Positions 1 to 10,589 are shown, counted from the first letter of the stretch. The stretch: DNA of 64,000 nt from Arachis hypogaea (GCF_003086295.3 NC_092052.1:28185427-28249426); one strand, 5' to 3'. Numbers and translations: made by a program. Notes: generated from the sequence alone by a model not told the origin.

Positions 1-194
1 TTTTCAATAAACACTCTTCCCCAAAACCCTTCACCAATCACCTCAATCTCTCTTCCCTATTACTCCTTCACCACTCACATCCATCCACTCTTCCCCATAA
101 ACCTACCTCATAAACTCCACCTACTTTCAAAATTCAAAACCAATTTCCCACCCAACCCACCCTAAATGGCCGAACCTTACCCCCCTCCCTTCCC

Positions 195-203
195 TATATA
201 AAG
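195..203 (+). promoter_or_regulatory. Internal TATA box upstream of the plant-transposon ORF
   Basis: TATATAAAG lies about 190 bp before the ATG at 394. It is followed by a pyrimidine-rich leader (CTTCTTCTTCTTCATC type) that looks like a plant 5' UTR. The equivalent place in the downstream copy has TATAAATA at 10582-10589. Inference: the ORF may be transcribed from its own internal promoter rather than only from the LTR. Confidence 0.45.
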
Positions 204-393
204 CCCTCCATTCTTCTTCAAATTCACACAACACAACCCTCTCTTTCCCTTCTTGGCCGAAACACAACCCCTTCTCCCTCTCCTCCATTTCTTCTTCTTC
301 TTCATCTATTCTTTCTTCTCTTGCTCGAGGGTGAGCAACATTCTAAGTTTGGTGTGGTAAAAGCATAAGCTTTTTGTTTTTCCATTACCATTG

Positions 394-1476
394 ATGGCAC
401 CCAAGACCGGAGAATCCTCTAGAAAAGGGAAAGGAAAGACAAAAGCTTCCACCTCCGAGTCATGGGAGATGGAAAGATTCATCTCCAAAGCTCATCAAGA
501 CCACTTCTATGATGTTGTGGCCAAGAAGAAGGTGATCTCTGAGGTCCCTTTCAAACTCAAGAAAAATGAGTATCCGGAGATCCGACATGAGATCCATAGA
601 AGAGGTTGGGAAGTTCTAACAAACCCCATCCAACAAGTCGGCATCCTAATGGTTCAAGAGTTCTATGCCAATGCATGGATCACTAGGAACCATAATCAAA
701 GTAAGAACCCGGACCCAAAGAATTATCTCACCATGGTTCGGGGGAAATACTTAGATTTTAGTCCGGAAAATGTGAGGTTGATGTTTAACTTGCCTATGAT
801 GCAAGGAGATGCACGCCCCTACACTAGAAGGGTCAACTTTAATCAAAGGTTGGACCAAGTCCTCATGGACATATGTGTGGAAGGAGCTCAATGGAAGATT
901 GAATCCAAAGGCAAGCCGGTTCAACTAAGAAGACTGGACCTCAAGCCTGTAGCTAGAGGATGGTTGGAGTTCATCCAACGCTCCATCATCCCCACTAGCA
1001 ACCGATCTGAAGTTACTGTGGATCGGGCCATCATGATCCATAGCATCATGATTGGAGAGGAAGCAGAAGTTCATGAAGTCATCTCCCTTGAACTCTACAA
1101 AATAGCCGAAAAGCCCTCTCCTGGGGCAAGGCTAGCTTTTCCTCATCTTATTTGCCATCTATGTTACTCAGCTGGAGCTTTCATAGAAGGAGACATTCCC
1201 ATTGAGGAAGAGAAGCCCATCACTAAGAAAAGGATGGAGCAAGCAAGAGAGCCCATTCATGGATCTCAAGAGGCGCATGAAGCTCATCACCATGAGATCC
1301 CGGAGATGCCTCAAATGCATTTTCCTCCACAAAACTATTGGGAGCAAATCAACACCTCCCTAGGAGAACTAAGTTCCAACATGGGACAATTAAGGGTGGA
1401 ACATCAAGAGCACTCCATCATCCTTCATGAAATTAGAGAAGATCAAAAAGCAATGAGGGAGGAGCAACAAAGATAA
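394..1476 (+). CDS. Plant transposon protein ORF (Athila-like 3' ORF), copy 1, prematurely stopped
   Basis: The ATG at 394 opens MAPKTGESS, a basic Ser/Lys-rich N-terminus. The core (about residues 60-250) contains RGWEVLTNPIQQVG, FYANAW, YLDFSPENVRLMFNLP and RGWLEFIQRSIIPTSNRSEV. I recognise this as the 'putative plant transposon protein' domain found in the 3' ORF of Athila-type elements; its biochemical function is unknown. The C-terminus (about 305-360) is Gln/Glu/His-rich and likely coiled coil. The stop at 1474-1476 is premature: copy 2 has CAA at the same place and reads about 20 codons further to a His-rich end, and the same frame here continues to the TAA at 1540-1542. It occupies the position of an envelope-like ORF, but no signal peptide or membrane segment is visible. 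Confidence 0.75.
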   Translation: MAPKTGESSRKGKGKTKASTSESWEMERFISKAHQDHFYDVVAKKKVISEVPFKLKKNEYPEIRHEIHRRGWEVLTNPIQQVGILMVQEFYANAWITRNHNQSKNPDPKNYLTMVRGKYLDFSPENVRLMFNLPMMQGDARPYTRRVNFNQRLDQVLMDICVEGAQWKIESKGKPVQLRRLDLKPVARGWLEFIQRSIIPTSNRSEVTVDRAIMIHSIMIGEEAEVHEVISLELYKIAEKPSPGARLAFPHLICHLCYSAGAFIEGDIPIEEEKPITKKRMEQAREPIHGSQEAHEAHHHEIPEMPQMHFPPQNYWEQINTSLGELSSNMGQLRVEHQEHSIILHEIREDQKAMREEQQR

Positions 1477-1542
1477 GGAAGAGACATAGAAGAGCTCAAG
1501 GACATCATTGGTTCCTCAAGAAGGAAACGCCACCATCACTAA

Positions 1543-2686
1543 GGTGGACTCATTCCTTGTTCTTACTTTCTCTGTTTTTCGTTTTCTATGTTAAGTGCTT
1601 ATCTATGTTTGTGTCTTCATTACATGATCATTAGTACTTAGTAACTATGCCTTAAAGTTATGAATGTCCTATGAATCTATCACCTCTCTTAAATGAAAAA
1701 TGTTTTAATTCAAAAGAACAAGAAGTACATGAGTTTTGAATTTATCCTTGAAACTAGTTTAATTATATTGATGTGGTGACAATGCTTCTTGTTTTTTGAA
1801 TGAATGCTTGAACAGTGCATATGTCTTTTGAAGTTGTTGTTTAAGAATGTTAAATATGTTGGCTCTTGAAAGAATGATGACAAGGAGACATGTTATTTGA
1901 TAATCTAAAAAATCATAAAAATGATTCTTGAAGCAAGAAAAAGCAGCAGAGAAACAAAGCTTGCAGAAAAAAAATGGTGAAAAAAAATAGAAAAAAAAAG
2001 AGAAAAAGCAAGCAGAAAAAGCCAAAGCTCTTAAAACCAAAAGGCAAGAGCAAAAAGCCAATAACCCTTAAAACCAAAAGGCAAGGGTAAATAAAAAGGA
2101 TCCCAAGGCTTTGAGCATCAGTGGATAGGAGGGCCTAAAGGAATAAAATCTTGGCCTAAGCGGCTAAACCAAGCTGTCCCTAACCATGTGCTTGTGGCGT
2201 GAAGGTGTCAAGTGAAAACTTGAGACTGAGCGGTTAAAGTCAAGGTCCAAAGCAAAAAAAAGAGTGTGCTTAAGAACCCTGGACACCTCTAATTGGGGAC
2301 TTTAGCAAAGCTAAGTCACAATCTGAAAAGGTTCACCCAATTATGTGTCTGTGGCATTTATGTATCCGGTGGTAATACTGGAAAACAAAGTGCTTAGGGC
2401 CACAGCCAAGACTCATAAAGAAGCTTTGTTCAAGAATCATCATACTAAACTAGGAGAATCAATAATACTATCTGAACTCTGAGTTCCTATAGATGCCAAT
2501 CATTCTGAACTTCAATGGATAAAGTGAGATGCCAAAACTATTCAAGAGGCAAAAAGCTACAAGTCTCGCTCATCTGATTGGAGCTATGTTTCATTGATAA
2601 TTTGAAATTTATAGTATATTCTCTTCTTTTTATCCTATTTGATTTTCAGTTGCTTGGGGACAAGCAACAATTTAAGTTTGGTGTTG
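1543..2686 (+). other. 3' non-coding region of upstream element, ending just before the LTR
   Basis: No gene. The tract at 1900-2100 is A-rich and repetitive (AGAAAAAGCA, AACCAAAAGGCAAG). The segment ends with GGGGACAAGCAACAATTTAA at about 2656-2675 and AAGTTTGGTGTTG before the LTR, the expected place for the plus-strand primer. The same order is present at 11939-13042. Confidence 0.6.
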
Positions 2687-4287
2687 TGATGAGCGGATAA
2701 TTTATACGCTTTTTGGCATTATTTTTAGTATGTTTTTAGTAGAATCTAGTTATTTTTAGGGATGTTTTCATTAGTTTTATGTTAAATTCACATTTCTGGA
2801 TTTTACTATGAGTTTGTGTATTTTTCTGTGATTTTAGGTATTTTCTGGCTGAAATTGAGGGACTTGAGCAAAAATCAGATTCAGAGGTAGAAGAAGGACT
2901 GCTGATGCTGTTGGATTCTGACCTCCCTACACTCAAAGTAGATTTTCTGGAGCTACAGAACTCAAAATGGCGCGCTTCCAATTGCGTTGGAAAGTAGACA
3001 TCCAGAGCTTTCCAGCAATATATAATAGTCCATACTTTGGCCGAGTTTAGATGACGCAAATGGGCGTTGAACTCCAGTTCTACGCTGCTGTCTGGAGTTA
3101 AACGCCAGAAACACGTTACAAACCAGAGTTGAACGCCAGAAATACGTTACAAACTGGCGTTCAACTTCAAGAATGACCTCTGCACGTGTAACATTCATGC
3201 TCAGCCCAAGCACACACCAAGTGGGCCCCGGAAGTGGATTTATGCATCAATTACTTACTTCTATAAACCCTAGTGACTAGTTTAGTATAAATAGAACTTT
3301 TTATCATTGTATTCAAAGTCTTTGGTTACTCCGGTTCCCCTCTGGGGCCGAGACCAATGAACTCCATTATCACTTATGTATTTTCAAATGGTAGAGTTTC
3401 TACACTCCATAGATTAAGGTGTGGAGCTCTGCTGTTCCTTATGAATTAATGCAAAGTACTACTGTTTTTCTATTCAACTCAACTTATTCCGCTTCTAAGA
3501 TATTCATTCACACTTCAACATGAATGTGATGAACGTGACAATCATCATCATTCCCCCATGAACGCGTGCCTAACAACCACTTCCGTTCTACCTTCGATTG
3601 AATGATTATCTCTTGGATCTCTTAATCAGAATCTTCGTGGTGTAAGCTAGATTGATGGCGGCATTCATGAGAATCCGGAAAGTCTAAACCTTGTCTGTGG
3701 TATTCCGAGTAGGATTCTGGGATTGAATGACTGTGACGAACTTCAAACTCGCGAGTGCTGGGCGTAGTGACAGACGCAAAAGGAGGGTGAATCCTATTCC
3801 AGTATGATCGATAACCTCAGATGATTAGCCGTGCCGTAACAGAGCATTTGGACCATTTTCACAAGAGGATGGGATGTAGCCATTGACAACGGTGATGCCC
3901 TTACATAAAGCCAGCCATAGAAAGGAGTAAGACTGATTGGATAAAGACAGCAGGGAAGCAGAGGTTTAGAGGAACGAAAGCATCTCCATGCATTTATCTG
4001 AAATTCTCACCAAGGATTTACATAAGTATTTCTATCCTTATTTTATTATTGATTTTCGAAAACTCCATAACCATTTTATATCCGCCTGACTGAGATTTAC
4101 AAGATGACCATAGCTTGCTTCATACCAACAATCTCCGTGGGATCGACCCTTACTCACGTAAGGTTTTATTACTTGGACGACCCAGTGCACTTGCTGGTTA
4201 GTTGTGCGAAGTTGTGATGAAAAGTTGAGATTACAATTGAGCGTACCATGTTGATGGCGCCATTGATGATCACAATTTTGTGCACCA
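2687..4287 (+). repeat. LTR shared between the two tandem Athila-like units
   Basis: It starts TGATGAGCGGATAATTTATA and ends near GTGCACCA. It aligns along its length with 13043-14676, with many substitutions and small indels, so the pair is old. It contains TATAAATA at 3286-3293, followed by a conserved R/U5-like stretch (CTCTGGGGCCGAG near 3343) and copies of the GGCGTT-AACGCC motif at about 3060-3175. About 40 bp near its right end (GTACCATGTTGATGGCGCC region) is not in the other copy. The start could be 2 bp to the left. Confidence 0.8.
3286..3293 (+). promoter_or_regulatory. TATA box of the Athila-like LTR
   Basis: TATAAATA, conserved at 13645-13652 in the other LTR. This is the expected core promoter for the genomic transcript. 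Confidence 0.55.
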
Positions 4288-5579
4288 GTATCTCCGATCT
4301 GAACTTTCTCTATTCCACCTTCGGGCTGTGGACGGAGTTCCTCTCGTCTTTGGACTCCTCCAAGCTCAATTGTATGGAACTTTTCTCCTCTGCCTCTGAG
4401 ATTTAGACTTTCGTTATAACAGCGGCGTGCCATCTTTTGATCTGCTTTTATTGTGGCTATCCCCTCGGTAGTTGGGAATTTCATGCATAGATGTGGAGTT
4501 GAGACTATTGCGCCGAGTTGATTTAGTGTTGTCCGACCTATTAAGGCGTTGTAGGCTGAGCTCACGTCGACCACGATGTAGTCTATCTTAAGTGTTCTGG
4601 ATTGATTCCCTTTTCTGAAGGTTGTATGTAGTGACACGTATCCCAGAGGTTGTACTGGGGTATTGCCCAGTCCGAACAGGCTGTTTGGGTACGCTCTAAG
4701 CTCCTTTTCTTCTAAGCCAAGCTTGTTGAAGGCAGTTTTGAATAAGATGTCGGTGGAGCTCCCTTGGTCTATTAATGTGCGGTGGAGATTGGCGTTTGCC
4801 AGTATGATGGTGATGTCCATGGGATCGTCGTGTCCTGATATGATACCGGATGCGTCTTCTTTAGTGAATGTGATTGCAGGGATATCGGGTGCTTCCTCCT
4901 TCCCTTCGACATGATATACTTCTTTGAGGTATCTTTTGCGGGATGATTTGGAGATTTCACCTCCTGCAAATCCTCCGTGTATCATATGGACATGTCTTTC
5001 TGGCGTACGAGGTGATCGTTCAGCTCGTCCGACATCTTCATCTCTTCGTCTTTTTCTTTGCTCATCATCTCGGGTGGCCAGATACCGATTTAGTTTTCCT
5101 TCTCTAACTAATTTTTCTATGATGTTTTTTAAGTCGAAGCATTCGTTGGTAGAATGTCCTCGGACCCGATGATATTCACAGTATTCGTTCCGATTTCCTC
5201 CTCCTCTTTTGCCTTTGAGCGGTCGAGCTGGGGGTATCTTTTCTGTGTTACAGACTTCTTTGTAAATATCCACAAGGGACACCCGAAGAGGGGTGTAATT
5301 ATGATACTTTTTGATATTTTCCCCTGTTCGATCTTCCTTCTTCTTGGATTCTTTATCTCGGTAGGTGAAACCGGATTTCGAGGCTTCTCCAAGTCGGGAA
5401 TTTTCTTCCATGTTGATGTACTTCTCTGCCCGCTCTTGTACCTTGTCTAGAGATGTGGGGTATTTCTTTGATATAGATTGGCTGAAAGGTCCATCTCGTA
5501 GGCCGTTGATGAGGCCCATGACAGCAGTCTCTGTTGACAAGCTTTGTATGTCTAGGCATATTTTGTTGAATCTTTCCAT
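4288..5579 (-). pseudogene. gag C-terminus and aspartic protease of the truncated Tat element
   Basis: One open frame of about 430 retroelement codons that then reads through into the neighbouring LTR. In order: gag helical region (LINGLRDGPFSQSISKKYP), the zinc-finger-like CEYHRVRGHSTNEC (CX2HX4HX4C), a linker, and the protease region with LIDQGSSTDILF (active-site D-x-G-S) and NALIGRTTLNQLGAIVS. It ends shortly after the protease, where the element is truncated. It keeps sense codons at two sites where the related element at 43-45 kb has stops or frameshifts, which makes it a useful comparison. Confidence 0.8.
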
Positions 5580-5609
5580 GTAGTTGCGAAGACTTTTCCG
5601 ATCTCCTTA

Positions 5610-6245
5610 CTTGATACCCAGTAGACTGCGGGCGTGCTTAGCCTTGTCTTTTTGGATGGAGAATCTGGCCAGGAACTTTTTGGCCAGGTCGTCAAAGTTT
5701 GAGATGGACTTCGGAGGTAGGTTGTCGAACCATCTAATTGTTGTCTTTATGAGAGTCGTTGGAAAAGCTTTGCAGCGAACGGCATCTGAGGCGTCGATGA
5801 GGTACATTCTGCTTCTGAAGTTGCTGAGGTGATGGTTGGGATCTGTAGTGCTATCATATTAAGTCATATCCGGAAGTTTGAAGTCTTTAGGGATTTTAGT
5901 CTTCATGATTTCCCTTATGAATGGGTCTTGATCCTTGCGAGGGTTGTCCTCAGGGGTGATCCGGGTAGCTTTTGCTTTGAGATCGGCTTCAAGTTGTAGG
6001 AGTTTATCTTCTGATTCTCGACGTCGCCTTTACTTCTCTCTGTAGATCCTTGCCAACTTCTTGCTGGTGCTGGCTTTCTTTTTCAAGTTGCTTTAGGCGA
6101 TCTTGAAGTGCCACTATTACTCCCGGATGTGATGAGTTTTTGTCTCCGTTAGATTCTGGAGTATCCTTTGGTGTGGCATCCGTATTTTTGTGCGCGTTCT
6201 GTCCTCTAGATCTGAGTTGTGGTCGTTGTCATGGTCGTCCGCCAT
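5610..6245 (-). pseudogene. gag N-terminus of the truncated Tat element
   Basis: The likely ATG is at 6245-6243, shortly after the primer-binding site; the related element has an ATG at the same place. The reading continues through a coiled-coil-like region and the capsid-type domain (IRWFDNLPPKSISNFDDLAK). The frame is broken in the 5830-6030 area, and an in-frame TAA lies at 5609-5607, where the sibling has CAA. Confidence 0.7.
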
Positions 6246-6286
6246 GGTGATGGGATGACTTCCAGGTTCCCCGGCAATGGCGCCAA

Positions 6287-6827
6287 TGTTCCGAGGGTTA
6301 CCTGAAACTAGAGGTCGATCTCGATTGAGATCTTCTGTACAGGTCGGAGATGATGTGTCCGGCTGGTGGGTGGCGGCCGGAGCTGTCGTGTCCGACTTGT
6401 TGGACTGGCTGCACTGCTAATCCTTGGTCACCGGAGGGTGGGGGGTACCTGCAAGAGACTCCGATGCTTAAGTTAGCATGGGTATTAAACAGGTTTTATG
6501 TAGAATCAGAGTATGAGTTATACCTGGGTACTCCAGTGTATTTATAATGGTGAGAAGTGACCTTTTTAGATAAGATAAGTTAGTTATCTTATCTTAGTTT
6601 ATCTTATATTTGGGTGAGGTCAGCTTATCTTCAACGGAACCGCCCTTCTCTTTGTAGGCTTAGGCTACCTTTGGATTGGGTTGTGTTCCTTCGTTTGGGC
6701 CTTCTTGGGCCTTCCTGTCGATTTGGCCGACTTCTTTTGTAAAGAGGTCGGATAGTCTGACCTGAAGAGGTCGGTCGCTTTGTCTCCAATCATCCCAGGT
6801 CGGATAGCTCGACCCAGGGTATGAACA
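6287..6827 (-). repeat. 5' LTR of the truncated Tat element
   Basis: On the minus strand it begins TGTTCATACCCTGGG and ends CCCTCGGAACA, 541 bp. It is homologous to 42428-42964 and 52434-52971 but clearly more diverged than those two are from each other. It includes the GATA palindrome at 6568-6594. Confidence 0.85.
6568..6594. promoter_or_regulatory. GATA palindrome in Tat LTR
   Basis: AGATAAGATAA and its exact reverse complement, separated by 5 bp. It is conserved in the other two LTR copies just upstream of the TATA position. GATAAG is a known plant GATA-factor/I-box core; a function here is inferred. Confidence 0.45.
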
Positions 6828-7542
6828 GATACCATTTTAGGCGTTTAACGCCAGGGCAGTACAAAGGAGGTTAGTTTTTAATTCAAATCTTTTTCAAATT
6901 TTCATTATTTTTCAAATCAAATCTTTTTCAAATCATATATTTTCAATCATATCTTTTTCAAAATCAAATCTTTTCCATTTTTCTCTCACTATTTTCGAAA
7001 ATCCTTGCTAACAATTAATGATTTGATTCAAAAAGTTCAAGTTTGTTACTTTCTTGTTAAGAAAAGTTCAATATTTGAATTTTAGAATCATATCTTTTAA
7101 ATTTCTTATTAGCCAAGTCATTAATTTTAAAATCAAATTTTTTTTAAATTGTTTTTTTAATCATATCTTCTCAATAACATCTTTTTCAAAATAATTTTCA
7201 ATCATATCTTTTTTATTGCTAATTTCAAAATCTTTTTTAAAATCACTTAACTACTTTCTCAATTTTAATTTTCGAAAACCATCAACCACTTTTTCAAAAT
7301 TCCTTTTAATTATTTCAAAATCTTTTTAAATTTATTTTCAAAAATTCTTTCCCCCCTTATCACCTCCTTCTATTTAAGGACTAACACTCCTCCTCTATTA
7401 GCAATTCAGACTCTCTCTCTCTCTCTATAAGTTCGAATTCTCCTCTCTACCTCCTCCTATTCTTCCTTTCCTCTGACACCTCAAGGAATCTCTATACTGT
7501 GATATAGAAGATTCCATACTTTCTTGTTCTCTTCTCTTTCAT
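6828..7542 (+). other. AT-rich leader of the Athila-like element
   Basis: Non-coding. A GGCGTTTAACGCC motif lies at about 6840. Then comes a long tract of TCAAATCTTTTTCAAAT-type near-repeats (6880-7340) and a short CT run at about 7412. A CTATTTAAGGA motif near 7372 could act as a TATA element. The original primer-binding site is missing, lost with the neighbouring deletion. Confidence 0.5.
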
Positions 7543-9063
7543 ATGAGCAGGAGCAAAGACAAAGGCATTCTTGTTGAAGCTGATCCTGAACCTGAAAGGA
7601 CCTTGAAGAGAAAGCTAAGAGAAGCTAAAGCACAACTCTCTGGAGAGAACCTAACAGAAATTTTTGAAAAAGAAGAAGACATGGCAGCCGAAAATAACAA
7701 CAATGCCAATAATGCAAGGAAGGTGCTTGGTGACTTTACTGCACCTACTCCCGACTTCTAGGAGAAGCATCTCTATTTCTGCCATTGGAGCAAACAAATT
7801 TGAGCTTAAGCCTCAATTAGTTTCTCTGATGCAACAGAATTGCAAGTTTCATGGACTTCCATTGGAAGATCCTCATCAGTTTTTGGCTGAATTTTTACAA
7901 ATCTGTGACACTATCAAGAACAATGGAGTTGATCCCGAGGTCTACAGGCTATTGCTTTTTCCCCTTTGCTGTAAGAGACAGAGCTAGAATATGGTTGGAC
8001 TCACAACCTAAGGAAAGCCTGAACTCTTGGGAAAAGCTGGTCAGTGCCTTTCTGGCCAAATTCTTTCCACCTCAAAAAATGAGCAAGCTTTTAGTGGAAG
8101 TCCAAACCTTTAGAAAGAAAGAAGGTGAATCCCTCTATGAAGCTTGGGAAAGATACAAGCAATTGATCAGAAAGTGTCCTTCTGACATGCTTTCAGAATG
8201 GAGCATCATAGGTATCTTCTATGATGGTCTGTCTGAACTGTCCAAGATGTCATTGGACAGCTCTGCTGGAGGATCTCTTCATCTGAAGAAAATGCCTGCA
8301 GAAGCTCAGGAACTCATTGAAATTGTTGCAAATAACCAATTCATGTACACCTCTGAAAGAAGTCCTGTGAACAATGGGACAACTCAGAAGAAAGGAGTTC
8401 TTGAGATTGATACTCTGAATGCCATACTGGCTCAGAATAAAATATTGACTCAGCAAGTCAATATGATTTCTCAGAGTCTGTCTGGAATGCAAGCTGCATC
8501 AGGCAGTACTAAGGAAGCTTCCTCTGAAGAAGAAGCTTATGATCCTGAGAACCCTGCAATGGAAGAGGTGAATTACATGGGAGAACCCCTATGGAAACAC
8601 CTATAATCCTTCATGGAGAAATCATCCAAATCTCTTATGGAAGGACCAACAGAAGCCTCAACAAGGCTTCAACAATAATAATTGTGGAAGAAATAGGTTT
8701 AGCAATAGCAAGCCTTTTCCATCATCTTCTCAGCAACAGACAGAGAATTCTGAGCAGAGCTGTTCTGGCCTGGCAACCATAGTCTCTGATCTATCTAAGA
8801 CCACACTAAGTTTCATGAACAAAACAAGATTCTCCATTAGAAATTTGGAGGCACAAGTGGGTCAGATGAGTAAGAGAATTACTGAAACTCCTCCTAGCAC
8901 TCTCCCAAGCAATACAGAAGAAAATCCCAAGAGATAGTGCAAGGCCATAACCATGACCAACATGGCCAAACCTGGAGAGAGTGAGGAGGATGTGAATCCC
9001 AGTGAGAAAAACCTCATGGGATGTCCTCTGAATGAAAAGAAGTTTCCCTTTGAGGAACCATGA
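7543..9063 (+). pseudogene. gag of the Athila-like element, frameshifted
   Basis: The ATG at 7543 opens MSRSKDKGILVEADPEPE. The capsid-type retrotransposon gag domain is recognisable at about 7980-8200 (ARIWLDSQPKESLNSWEKL, GESLYEAWERYKQLIRKCP). Gln/Asn-rich linkers follow (QQGFNNNN). No CCHC zinc knuckle is visible. The frame changes near 7755, 7960 and 8586, and in-frame stops lie at 8935-8937 and 9061-9063. It cannot make a full Gag. Confidence 0.8.
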
Positions 9064-9099
9064 GAATCTGAGGCTCATACAGAGACCATAGAGATTCCA

Positions 9100-9825
9100 T
9101 TGAACCTACTTCTGCCGTTTATGAGCTCTGATGAGTATTCTTCATCTGAAGAAGATGAAGATGTTACTGAAGAGCAAGTTACTAAGTACCTTAGAGCAAT
9201 CATGAAGCTAAATGCCAAGTTATTTGGTAATGAGACTTGGGAGGATGAACCCCCCTTGCTCACCAAAGAACTGAATGACTTGACTAGGCAGACATTACCT
9301 CAGAAGAAACCGGATCCCGGAAAGTTCTCAATACCTTGCACCATAGGCACCATGACCTTTGAGAAGGCTCTGTGTGACCTGGGGTCAAGTATAAACCTCA
9401 TGCCACTATCTGTAATGGAGAAACTGGGGATCCTTGAGGTGCAAGCTGCAAGAATCTCACTAGAGATGGTAGACAATTCAAGGAAACAGGCTTATGGACT
9501 TGTAGAGGATGTTTTGGTGATCGTTAAAGGCCTCCACATCCATGCTGACTTCATAATCCTGGACACTAGGAAGAATAGAGATGAATCCATCATCCTTGGT
9601 AGACCCTTCCTAGCCACAGCAAAAGCTGTGATTGATGTTGACAGAGGAGAGTTGGTCATTCAAGTGAATGAGGACTACCTTGTGTTTAAGGCTCAAGGAT
9701 CTCCCTCTGTAACCATGGAGAGGAAGCATGAAAAGCTTTTCTCAATACAGAGTCAAACAGAGCCCCCACATTCAAACTCTAAGTTTGGTGTTGGGAGGCC
9801 ATCATCATGCTCTGAGTACCTGTGA
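9100..9825 (+). CDS. Retropepsin-like aspartic protease of the Athila-like element
   Basis: An open frame of about 240 codons. An acidic stretch (SSSEEDEDVTEEQ) precedes the protease domain, which starts near FSIPCTIGTMTFEKALCDLG. The active site is DLGSSINLMP (D-L-G-S), and the second hallmark is IILGRPFLATAKAVIDV. In the family this enzyme cleaves the Gag-Pol precursor. Here the frame runs straight from the gag tail (stop at 9061-9063) and ends at 9823-9825 without entering reverse transcriptase. The start coordinate is the first ATG after that stop; the ancestral product was a fusion with Gag. Confidence 0.8.
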   Translation: MNLLLPFMSSDEYSSSEEDEDVTEEQVTKYLRAIMKLNAKLFGNETWEDEPPLLTKELNDLTRQTLPQKKPDPGKFSIPCTIGTMTFEKALCDLGSSINLMPLSVMEKLGILEVQAARISLEMVDNSRKQAYGLVEDVLVIVKGLHIHADFIILDTRKNRDESIILGRPFLATAKAVIDVDRGELVIQVNEDYLVFKAQGSPSVTMERKHEKLFSIQSQTEPPHSNSKFGVGRPSSCSEYL

Positions 9826-10019
9826 GGCTCCATGAGAGCCCACTGTCAAGCTATTGATATTAAAGAAGCACTTGTTGGGAGGCAACCCAATTTTATTTAA
9901 TTTTATATATTTATTTTCTATTGTTATTTTATGTTTTCTTTAGGTTGATGATCATGTGGAGTCACAAAAACAATTGCAAAAATCAAAGCAAATTCAAAAA
10001 GAGCACACCCTGGAGGAGG
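9826..10019 (+). other. Junction replacing the polymerase region
   Basis: Soon after the protease stop comes AAAGAAGCACTTGTTGGGAG and GCAACCCAATTTTA, which in Athila-type elements lies at the 3' end of pol. Reverse transcriptase, RNase H and integrase are absent between the two. AT-rich non-coding DNA follows. Confidence 0.5.
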
Positions 10020-10265
10020 AGCTTACTGGCGGTTAAACGCCAGTAATGGTAGCAAAATGGGCGTTAAACGCCCAGTCTGGCACCATTCTGGGTGTTTAAC
10101 GCCAGAAAAGGGCACCAGACTGGCATTTAACGCCAGAAAAAGGGCACAAAGCTAGCGTTTAACGCCAGAAAGGGGCAAAAAGTTAGCGTTTAATGCCAGA
10201 AAGGGGAGAAAAGCTGGCGTTAAACGCCAGGATTGGCACTCAAAGGGGCGTTTACACGCCAACAT
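10020..10265. repeat. Cluster of about eight GGCGTTTAACGCC palindromes
   Basis: Imperfect copies of CTGGCGTTTAACGCCAG, each a near-perfect 17-bp palindrome, are spaced about 25-35 bp apart by purine-rich spacers (AAAAGGGGCA type). Variants have GGGCGTT/AACGCCC. The same motif appears in both LTRs (about 3060-3175 and 13418-13530) and once at about 6840. Confidence 0.8.
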
Positions 10266-10581
10266 GGTGCAGGGATGAGAAATCTTTGACACCTCAGGAT
10301 CTGTGGACCCCACAGGATCCCCACCTACCTCAACTCTCTCTCTCTTCTTCTCTCCTCTTCACACCTTTCCATAAAACTCTTCCCCACCCACCATTGACCA
10401 ATCACCTCAATACCTCTTCCCCAAAAACCCCTCACCTATCAAATCCTACCCTCTTCTCCATAATCTCTTCACCAACCCACATCCATCCATCATTAAACCC
10501 CACCTACCTCACCATTCAAATTCAAACCATTTCTCTCCCAAACCCTCCTCTTCATGCCCGAACCCACCCTCTCTCTTACCC

Positions 10582-10589
10582 TATAAATA
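10582..10589 (+). promoter_or_regulatory. Internal TATA box upstream of ORF copy 2
   Basis: TATAAATA lies about 190 bp before the ATG at 10781, the same distance as in the upstream unit. A CT-rich leader follows. Confidence 0.45.

Larger units (their letters stand above)
1..2686 (+). mobile_element. 3' internal part of an upstream Athila-like LTR retrotransposon (left end outside window)
   Basis: This stretch aligns by eye with 10340-13042 of the downstream element: CT-rich leader, TATA box, the plant-transposon ORF, an A-rich non-coding tract and the same sequence just before the LTR (GGGGACAAGCAACAATTTAA, then AAGTTTGGTGTTG). It is therefore the 3' half of a second copy of the same family. 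Its gag/protease and 5' LTR would lie before base 1. Family assignment (Athila-type, FIDEL/Feral-like) is from remembered LTR and ORF sequence, not a search. Confidence 0.8.
4288..6827 (-). mobile_element. Truncated Tat-lineage gypsy element (same family as the 42428-52971 element)
   Basis: On the minus strand this reads 5' LTR (6827-6287), primer-binding site (about 6285-6268, one mismatch to plant tRNA-Asp), gag and protease. It then stops abruptly at about 4288, before reverse transcriptase. Its LTR, gag and protease are close relatives of those at 42428-45000. There is no 3' LTR and no target duplication at the left edge, so the 3' two thirds have been deleted. The host element has also lost its own primer-binding site at this junction, so the deletion probably took both. 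Confidence 0.85.

Noticed and set aside
394..1476. Envelope glycoprotein identity for the 3' ORF
   Set aside because: Position fits, but no signal peptide, membrane segment or glycoprotein features are visible. Described only as a plant-transposon protein.
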